DNA of 64,000 nt. Origin: Halodesulfovibrio aestuarii (GTDB lineage: Bacteria > Desulfobacterota > Desulfovibrionia > Desulfovibrionales > Desulfovibrionaceae). The notes beneath the pieces were generated by a model, which did not search any database, was not told the origin of the DNA, and worked only from the letters and a program-made list of their open reading frames with translations. Location: the NCBI RefSeq assembly GCF_050571805.1, contig NZ_CP192219.1; one strand, given 5' to 3'. Positions 58,739 to 64,000 of this stretch are shown here, piece after piece. The number at the start of each line of letters is the position of its first letter. Position 1 is the stretch's first letter. The translations under genes were made by a program, and so were the position numbers.

Positions 58739-60625
58739 ATGTTGGATTCGATTCGGCAAAATTCCCAATCCTGGGGTGTTAAACTTGCCTTTGCTCTCAT
58801 AGTAGTAGTTTTTGTGTTCTGGGGCGTTGGCTCTATGAATGGCCCTTCAAACTCTGCTTTGATAGCTACTGTAAACGATACTGCGATTATGATGCCTGAG
58901 TTCAAGCGAGCATATGAACTTCAGATGAATGCCATTAAAGCGCGTTTTCCCGGTATTGACGAATCTCAGTTTAAACAGCTGAAAATTGGTCAGCAGGTAC
59001 TGCAGGGTCTTATTGCCCGCACTCTCCTGCTTCAGGAAGCAGAACGTCTTGGCATGACCGTGACTCCTGTTGAATTAAAAACAGAGATCGCATCTATTCC
59101 TTTGTTCCAGAATGCTCAGGGCAAGTTCGATCCTGAAGTGTACAAGCAGATGCTAGCTGCACAGGGAATGTCTGCCGGTAGCTTTGAACGTCAGTTCAAA
59201 GAAGACCTTTTAACCAAAAAAGTTCGTGAGAATGCTGTAATTTCTGCAAGCGTTTCTGACGACGAGGCTCACGAAGCATTCGTATACGCCAGTGAAAAAC
59301 GTTCTATGGACTACATTTTGTACTCCGCAGTTGATTTCATGAAGAAAGCAACTGTAACTGATGACGAAATCAAAGCGTTTTACGATGCAAAAATTGGCCG
59401 TTATGCTGTACCTGCTCAGGTAGTAATCAAGTACCTTGCAATTACTCCTGAAGGTCTTGCAAGCACCGTAACTGTTGATGAAGCCGCAGCTGAGGCATAC
59501 TATGCTGATAACCAGAGCTCCTTCCGTAAAGAAGAACAAGCAGATGCCAGCCATATCCTTGTGGCACTTGATGAAAATGCGTCTGATAAAGAAGTAGCTG
59601 CTGCAACCAAAAAGATTGAAAAAGTGCTTAAGCTTGCCCGAAGTGGTAAAGACTTCGGTAAGCTTGCAAAGAAATACTCTGAAGGTCCTTCCGCCGCTAC
59701 TGGTGGCGCACTCGGAACTTTCAGCCGCGGACAGATGGTTAAGCCGTTTGAAGACGCAGTATTCTCCATGAAAGAAGGTGAGATCTCTGAACCTATCCGC
59801 ACTCGTTTCGGTCTGCATATTATCAAGCTGAACAAGCTTGAAAAAGCCCGTATCCCTGCCTTTGAAGAAGTTAAGGGTCAGATTATGACCAAACTTGCAA
59901 AAGATCAGGCTGCAGACAAAGTGACTACCACTCTTGATGTTGTGATGGAGCAGATGCTTTCTGGTAAGTCTTTAGAAGACATTGCTAAAGAGCAGAAACT
60001 TACTCTCATGACTTCTCCTGAGTTTTCACGTGAACAGGCTCCTGTCGCTGTGGGCGTTACCAAGGAAGCAGCTGAAGAGTTGTTCTCCGTTCCTGCAGGC
60101 ACAGCTGTAGATACTCCGCTTGAAGCAAACGACGGCTATGTTGTTGCTCGAGTTGAAAAATCTAAGCCGGAATCAAGCATGCCGCTTGAACAGGTTTCTG
60201 CATCCATTAAAGAGCAGCTTGTGGCGGACAAGTCCGTAGAGCTTGCTTTTGAGGCTGCAAAAGGTGCTTCCACAAACGTACTCGCTGGCAACATTGATGG
60301 CCAGCCAAAAGTACAGACTTCTCCGCTTGTTGAGCGTAAGGGCTTTATCCCGGGCGTTGGTTCCGCTGAAGATGTTGTGAAAGCAGTGTTTGATGCTGAC
60401 GGTAACAAGTGGATGGGACCTTACAAAACTCCTTCAGGTGCTGTATTTGTTCGTTTGAATAAAGTTGACCAGCCATCCGATGAAGTGTGGCAGGCAGCAA
60501 AAGAAGAAGTTCATAAAACTCTTCTTGCGCGCAAAAAGCAGCAGATGGAACAGAGCTTTATAAAGTCTCTTGCTGACAAGGCAGAGATTGTTATCAAGAA
60601 CAACGAACTTCTTGATAAGCTGTAG
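58739..60625 (+). CDS. ppiD: PpiD-like membrane-anchored periplasmic peptidyl-prolyl isomerase
   Basis: The product has 628 residues. The start MLDSIRQNSQSWGVKLAFALIVVVFVFWGVGSM is the PpiD-type anchor (one membrane segment, residues about 13-33). A SurA_N-like chaperone region follows (about 40-240). A parvulin PPIase domain covers about 265-360 (ASHILVALDENASD, then SEGPSAATGGALGTFSRGQMVKPFEDAVFSMKEGEISEPIRTRFGLHII). The rest is a second chaperone-like half. PpiD assists outer-membrane and secreted protein folding next to the SecYEG exit. It follows aconitase by 40 bases; the pair may be co-transcribed. Confidence 0.93.
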   Translation: MLDSIRQNSQSWGVKLAFALIVVVFVFWGVGSMNGPSNSALIATVNDTAIMMPEFKRAYELQMNAIKARFPGIDESQFKQLKIGQQVLQGLIARTLLLQEAERLGMTVTPVELKTEIASIPLFQNAQGKFDPEVYKQMLAAQGMSAGSFERQFKEDLLTKKVRENAVISASVSDDEAHEAFVYASEKRSMDYILYSAVDFMKKATVTDDEIKAFYDAKIGRYAVPAQVVIKYLAITPEGLASTVTVDEAAAEAYYADNQSSFRKEEQADASHILVALDENASDKEVAAATKKIEKVLKLARSGKDFGKLAKKYSEGPSAATGGALGTFSRGQMVKPFEDAVFSMKEGEISEPIRTRFGLHIIKLNKLEKARIPAFEEVKGQIMTKLAKDQAADKVTTTLDVVMEQMLSGKSLEDIAKEQKLTLMTSPEFSREQAPVAVGVTKEAAEELFSVPAGTAVDTPLEANDGYVVARVEKSKPESSMPLEQVSASIKEQLVADKSVELAFEAAKGASTNVLAGNIDGQPKVQTSPLVERKGFIPGVGSAEDVVKAVFDADGNKWMGPYKTPSGAVFVRLNKVDQPSDEVWQAAKEEVHKTLLARKKQQMEQSFIKSLADKAEIVIKNNELLDKL

Positions 60626-60646
60626 TCCAGATTTGCCATACGACCA

Positions 60647-60678
60647 ATTAAGGCCCCTCACAATGAGGGGCTTTTTTG
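60647..60678 (+). terminator. Terminator after ppiD
   Basis: AAGGCCCCTC and GAGGGGCTTT form a near-perfect stem around ACAAT, then TTTTT. Confidence 0.87.
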
Positions 60679-60741
60679 TGTTTGAATTCCAAACTGGAAG
60701 TTTTGTGTGCTCGTGTGCTAGTATCAGCCAAAGGAGCAGCA

Positions 60742-60990
60742 ATGAAACGAACTACGTATTTTGTCCGCTCATATGGCGGGAAATGGAAGGTGAAGAGGGA
60801 GGGGGCTGACCGGGAATATTGTGTGTGTGACACAAAATATGAAGGTATCCGCATTGCTCGGAAGCTGGCTCATGAGGTTGCTCCAGCGCAGATTATTATT
60901 GAAAATGATGACGGAACATTTCAGCAGGAATGGACACATAAAGATTGTTCCGTCCTGTTTGAAAAAAGAGGACAGCAACGCGGGAAGTAG
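60742..60990 (+). CDS. DUF2188-like small protein
   Basis: The product has 82 residues from the ATG at 60742 with AAGGAG upstream. It resembles DUF2188: YFVRSYGGKWKVKREGADREYCVCDTKYEGIRIARKLAHEVAP followed by IIIENDDGTFQQEWTHK. The fold in this family is a small alpha/beta unit of unknown function. It has three cysteines, two close together (CVC). It is a single gene between terminator-bounded neighbours. Confidence 0.75.
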   Translation: MKRTTYFVRSYGGKWKVKREGADREYCVCDTKYEGIRIARKLAHEVAPAQIIIENDDGTFQQEWTHKDCSVLFEKRGQQRGK

Positions 60991-61217
60991 TTGACGGATA
61001 GAAGAGTATATATTGTTGCGCTCTAAATGTTGGCAGTGCTACTGTATGAAGTCAGCAGGTGATATTATAAAGGTAAATGCATCAATAACGGGTATGGTGA
61101 TAATACGCATAAACTCTTGAGCAGGAACGATCAGGTACTTAAGTTCGCCTATATTGCAGAGATTCTTACTGGTGATGGTGCTGTTTTTGAGTAACACCAT
61201 GCTTTGAGGAGGTGTGT
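60991..61217. other. Intergenic region between small genes
   Basis: A short minus-strand frame across this stretch has no ribosome site and overlaps the next gene, so I do not accept it. Otherwise only GAGGAGG, the site for the next gene, is notable. Confidence 0.5.
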
Positions 61218-61427
61218 ATGGTTGCATATGTCGTTCATACAAAGATGATGGCTAGTGGAGATCACGAAGTCCATGTGGAGGGGTGTGAATGGTGTCCTCC
61301 AGACGAACAGCTCTGTAAAGTGGGTGAGTTTGATTCTTCGGAACAAGCCTTTGAGGCTGCAAAAAAAATGTATCCGGAGGCCAATGGATGTCACCTTTGC
61401 CTTCCTGAGCATTATGACCTGTCATAA
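61218..61427 (+). CDS. Small Cys-rich protein, 69 aa
   Basis: The ATG at 61218 has GAGGAGG upstream and is the preferred start. The sequence opens with MVAYVVHTKMMASGDHEVHVEGCEWCPP, then a C in EQLCKVGEF, then GCHLCLPEHYD. The CxxC pairs (CEWC and CHLC) plus the nearby His residues suggest zinc or iron binding. Similar small proteins with an HEVH...C...C start are found in other bacteria, but I cannot name the family. Terminator hairpin downstream. Confidence 0.68.
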   Translation: MVAYVVHTKMMASGDHEVHVEGCEWCPPDEQLCKVGEFDSSEQAFEAAKKMYPEANGCHLCLPEHYDLS

Positions 61428-61433
61428 AATTTT

Positions 61434-61472
61434 AAAAGCTCCCCTTGCTGGCCGTTGCAAGGAGAGCTTTTA
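61434..61472. terminator. Bidirectional terminator between convergent genes
   Basis: AAAAGCTC plus CCTTGC pair with GCAAGG plus GAGCTTTT around a short loop; A and T runs on both sides serve both genes. Confidence 0.82.
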
Positions 61473-61474
61473 TG

Positions 61475-62587
61475 TTAGTTGTCATAATCCGGCTTAAATT
61501 TTTTTATGAACTTGGAATCAATGTAGTCCTTAATGGCAAAGGCTCGGTGTCCGTTAAAGCTTATGCCAAACTTGTGCAGTACACCTGTGTTACCGCCTGT
61601 GTTGTAAATCAGGAGGTAGGAGCCACCCGGTTTGAATTCATGCAACGGTTCATTATTTAACCGTGCCATAACGTTATCGTTGAGTACTTGATTTTGGCGT
61701 ACAGCATAGACTCCGACTTTATCCAGCGGCTGCGGGTCGAACCATATGCAGTCTCCGCCACCAAAGATATTATCGTACTTAGGGCTCTGCAGGTATTTGT
61801 TCACAAGCAGACCTCCATCTTTGCCATAGGGGAGACCGGAATGTTCAAAAATAGGACGCGGACGAACGCCCATCGCAATAAATATGATGTCGTCGCTGTA
61901 TGATGTTCCATCAGCAAGTGTAATTTTACCAGTAGAAACCTGAGAAACATATTCACCGCCAATGAATTGAATATCGTGTTTCTCAAGAATTTTTTTGGTC
62001 AAATTGCGTACCCTATCGGGAGCCCGTTTCATAAAACTCTTACCATAGTACAGATGAACCGTGGCATTGGCACCGGCCTCTTGTGCAGCTGCCCATGCAT
62101 TTCCTGCAACTTCAACTCCGGCAGGGCCACCGCCTACAACTCCTATACTGAGGGAGTCTTTTTTTGCTAACTCAAAAATACGCTCTCGGCCTTCAAATAA
62201 CCGCTCAATGGGCTTTACTGTATATATGTCTTTAGAGTCAGGCGCTACAATGTCATCAACAATAGAGCTTCCAGTGTTGAACGAGGCGACATCGTATGCG
62301 ACCTCTTTGCCGGACTTTAATTTGATGAGTTTTTTTTCAGGGTCAACTCCGACACATTCGTCTAGGTGGAACGTGGCCCCCTGTTCTTCACACATGCGCT
62401 GTACTGGAAAGCTGATCTCACTTGGAGAATACGTGCCACCTAACATCCCCGGGCCCATTCCTGAATAATAATGTCTTTTCCCCGGGCCGATTACGTCGAC
62501 AGAATGGCCCTGATCTATCAGATCTTTTATATTGGTCATGAGAGTCATGTGGGCGTGTCCTGCGCCTACGAGTGCGAGTTTTGCCAT
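61475..62587 (-). CDS. Pyridine nucleotide-disulfide family flavoprotein (NDH-2/SQR-like)
   Basis: The product has 370 residues from the ATG at 62587 (GGAG seven bases upstream). The N-terminal FAD site is LALVGAGHAHMTLM (GxGxxH-type). A second dinucleotide fold is IGVVGGGPAGVEVAG (about residue 150), and the FAD ribityl motif is NIFGGGDC (about residue 288). No redox-active CxxC is seen, and the three SQR cysteines are not clearly present, so a membrane NADH or other quinone reductase or an electron-transfer flavoprotein is more likely than sulfide:quinone reductase. The C-terminal FIKKFKPDYDN helix may touch the membrane. Linked to the rhodanese-ferritin gene by 12 bases. Confidence 0.82.
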   Translation of the reverse strand: MAKLALVGAGHAHMTLMTNIKDLIDQGHSVDVIGPGKRHYYSGMGPGMLGGTYSPSEISFPVQRMCEEQGATFHLDECVGVDPEKKLIKLKSGKEVAYDVASFNTGSSIVDDIVAPDSKDIYTVKPIERLFEGRERIFELAKKDSLSIGVVGGGPAGVEVAGNAWAAAQEAGANATVHLYYGKSFMKRAPDRVRNLTKKILEKHDIQFIGGEYVSQVSTGKITLADGTSYSDDIIFIAMGVRPRPIFEHSGLPYGKDGGLLVNKYLQSPKYDNIFGGGDCIWFDPQPLDKVGVYAVRQNQVLNDNVMARLNNEPLHEFKPGGSYLLIYNTGGNTGVLHKFGISFNGHRAFAIKDYIDSKFIKKFKPDYDN

Positions 62588-62599
62588 GATCAACTCCTT

Positions 62600-63427
62600 T
62601 TATTCTTTCGAAACATATATCGAGTCCATAACATCAGCCAGACGGTTGAGATGGGATTTTTCTTCAGAAGAAAGTAGTAATAACTCTTTCTTTATTGCTG
62701 CATTCGGAGCCTTATCAGATGCCCGCAGGTACAGATCCATAGCCTGACATTCAATAGACATGGCAAAAATTAAAATATCATGCGGAGTTTCCATGTCTGC
62801 GCCGAGCCGAGACATGTATTCAGCCGTGGTGAGACCACCTTCAAGTGTTTCTGATGCGTTAAGATTCTTGGGGAAAACTTTTCCCGTAAATTCAGCATAC
62901 TGAGAAGCTATATTTGTTTCATGTTCTTTTTCAATATTGGCAAGGCTCAAGAAGAGAGACGCTGCCTGTTTATTTGTGACATGATTGGCCATCTCTGTGT
63001 AAAATTCGTTAAGGGCAAGTTCCATAGTGTAAGCAACGAGAAGAATCTCCTCAAGTGACTCAAGTCCGGTAAACAATTGTAAGCCTTGGTCGTATTGCCC
63101 GGTGCTCTCCCAGCCTTTCCAACTTTTTAATCCACCAGTAATATTGTAGACGTTTTGGAATTTTTGACCAGAAAGTAACTGAGCCGCCACACGGCTGCGT
63201 CCGCCGATTGCGCAATATACCAGAACTGGTTTTTCTTTATCCAGTTCGCATAGTTGATCCAACAAGTTACCAAGAGGGATAAGTTTTGCTCCTGGAATAT
63301 GACCATCACTATATTCGACGGGCTGACGGACATCGATGAGCTGAATAGAGCTATCACTGTTAAGCATAGCGAGAGCTTTTTGGGGTGCTACTGACTGGAC
63401 AGGGGTAAGAAACTGTTTCCAATGCAT
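62600..63427 (-). CDS. Rhodanese-ferritin fusion protein
   Basis: The product has 275 residues from the ATG at 63427 with GGGAGA upstream. Residues about 15-115 form a rhodanese domain (IQLIDVRQPVEYSDGHIPGAKLIPL), with the active Cys in VYCAIGGRSR (about residue 79). Residues about 125-270 form a ferritin/rubrerythrin-type four-helix bundle, with candidate ligands in MELALNEFYTEMA, NIEKEHETN, MSIECQAMDLYL and SEEKSHLNRL. No rubredoxin-type CxxC tail. It may transfer sulfane sulfur and reduce peroxide or oxygen, but neither is shown. It sits directly upstream of the flavoprotein gene on the same strand. Confidence 0.87.
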   Translation of the reverse strand: MHWKQFLTPVQSVAPQKALAMLNSDSSIQLIDVRQPVEYSDGHIPGAKLIPLGNLLDQLCELDKEKPVLVYCAIGGRSRVAAQLLSGQKFQNVYNITGGLKSWKGWESTGQYDQGLQLFTGLESLEEILLVAYTMELALNEFYTEMANHVTNKQAASLFLSLANIEKEHETNIASQYAEFTGKVFPKNLNASETLEGGLTTAEYMSRLGADMETPHDILIFAMSIECQAMDLYLRASDKAPNAAIKKELLLLSSEEKSHLNRLADVMDSIYVSKE

Positions 63428-63519
63428 AAACTCTCCCTTGATCTTACACAGCTGTAACACGTAACAACAAATAGTTTCAATAAGTTAAATTAAAGAAAGA
63501 TTGTACGAAAGGGCACGAG

Positions 63520-63545
63520 AAAAAGCCCCCGTGTGGAGGCTTTCG
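63520..63545 (-). terminator. Terminator after the peroxiredoxin gene
   Basis: On the minus strand AGCCTCC and GGGGGCT form a 7-bp stem with one G-T pair around ACAC, then TTTTT. Confidence 0.75.
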
Positions 63546-63548
63546 AGG

Positions 63549-64000
63549 CTATTTATTGTTTTTGAGTTCCTTATGGCAGAACCACCAGTCGTATCCTTCA
63601 TGAGTGTCCAAACGAACTTTAGCGTCGTTAACGGTTTGTGCTGGCGGAATAATGACGCGGTCACCAATGAGTTCATTTTTGGGCCAATTAGCCGGAATGG
63701 CAACTTTGTTTTTATCAGAAGTTTGCAGCGCGCGCACAGTGCGGAGTATTTCACTAATATTACGGCCAATTTCTTGTGGATAGTAGAAAATGGTGCGGAC
63801 GATGCCGTTCGGGTCAATGAAGAATACTGCACGAACCGTGTTTGTACCTTTACCGGGATGGATCATGCCAAGCTTTTCTGCCACGTCGCCATAATCTGCA
63901 ATTACAGGAAATGTGATTTCTACTCCGGTCTGTTCTTTAATCCACTCTATCCATTTAATATGCGCAAAAATTTGATCCATAGAAATGCCGACTAATTTGC
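63549..64000 (-). CDS. 1-Cys peroxiredoxin (Prx6 type), cut by window end
   Basis: The frame is open to base 64000, so the N-terminus with the catalytic Cys lies outside. Codons just before the internal ATG read KLVGIS, and the visible part continues MDQIFAHIKWIEWIKEQTGVEITFPVIADYGDVAEKLGMIHP, then NTVRAVFFIDPNGIVRTIFYYPQEIGRNISEILR, typical of Prx6/1-Cys peroxiredoxins. The C-terminal EGYDWWFCHKEL segment is also family-like. It would remove peroxides. It lies upstream of the rhodanese-ferritin and flavoprotein genes on the same strand, with its own terminator, making a compact oxidative-stress group. Confidence 0.92.
   Translation of the reverse strand, partial: KLVGISMDQIFAHIKWIEWIKEQTGVEITFPVIADYGDVAEKLGMIHPGKGTNTVRAVFFIDPNGIVRTIFYYPQEIGRNISEILRTVRALQTSDKNKVAIPANWPKNELIGDRVIIPPAQTVNDAKVRLDTHEGYDWWFCHKELKNNK

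Noticed and set aside
61039..61242. 67-codon minus-strand frame across the start of the Cys-rich gene
   Set aside because: Overlaps a better-supported gene and has no ribosome site.
1..64000. Ribosomal RNA, insertion sequences or a phage with structural genes
   Set aside because: No rRNA sequence, transposase, integrase, capsid or tail gene is visible anywhere in the window.

Overview
The window looks like chromosomal DNA from a Gram-negative, anaerobic deltaproteobacterium. It carries a full outer-membrane assembly cluster (lolD, bamA, skp, lpxD-fabZ-lpxA-lpxI), sigma-54 enhancer-binding proteins, a diguanylate cyclase, and a rhodanese/ferritin/peroxiredoxin group typical of anaerobes. Gene content and moderate base composition resemble Desulfovibrionaceae, perhaps a low-GC marine genus such as Halodesulfovibrio. 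That placement is inference from remembered gene content; no search was run. There is no rRNA, CRISPR array, transposase or integrase.

Layout. 1-2.3 kb: the tail of a CBS-domain gene, an unknown gene, and a zinc-ribbon protein. 2.4-4.5 kb: a phage-type control cassette, with a LexA/cI-like S24 repressor diverging from three small DNA- or zinc-binding genes, and three look-alike operators. 4.7-7.5 kb: a membrane protein, an SH3/NlpC-P60 lipoprotein and a methyltransferase. 7.8-16.4 kb: a structured-RNA candidate before mtaB, then yicC-remA-gmk-pyrF, a TPR gene, recJ, a TSCPD protein and an Smr protein. 16.4-21.4 kb: a PAS-GGDEF diguanylate cyclase, small unknown genes, an orphan terminase-small-subunit-like gene and nearly 1 kb without a recognised gene. 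21.5-26.1 kb: a complete livKHMGF branched-chain amino acid ABC operon.

26.1-34.9 kb: slyX, an EVE-domain gene, a DUF3124 gene, a divergent DAC-like gene facing a FliM/FliG-like composite protein, a YgiQ-type radical SAM enzyme, a LysE exporter and an EF-hand protein. 35.1-37.3 kb: four near-identical tRNA-Asn units, each with its own promoter and terminator; one membrane-protein gene lies between copies 1 and 2. 37.4-49.6 kb: lysS followed by lipoprotein sorting (lolC/E-like, lolD), BamA, an AMIN amidase, Skp and the early lipid A genes. These form one outer-membrane biogenesis block.

49.7-64 kb: thiM-thiE with a NifX-like protein, a GAF sigma-54 activator with a palindrome cluster over its probable promoter, a CobD/HisC-like aminotransferase-fold enzyme, a second sigma-54 activator with a degenerate receiver, aconitase, a PpiD-like chaperone and small metal- or cysteine-rich proteins. 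The end holds a convergent redox group: a flavoprotein oxidoreductase, a rhodanese-ferritin fusion and a peroxiredoxin cut by the window edge. The most unusual items are the FliM/FliG composite next to a DAC-like protein, the repressor cassette with its operators, the tRNA-Asn array, and the structured leader or small RNA before mtaB.
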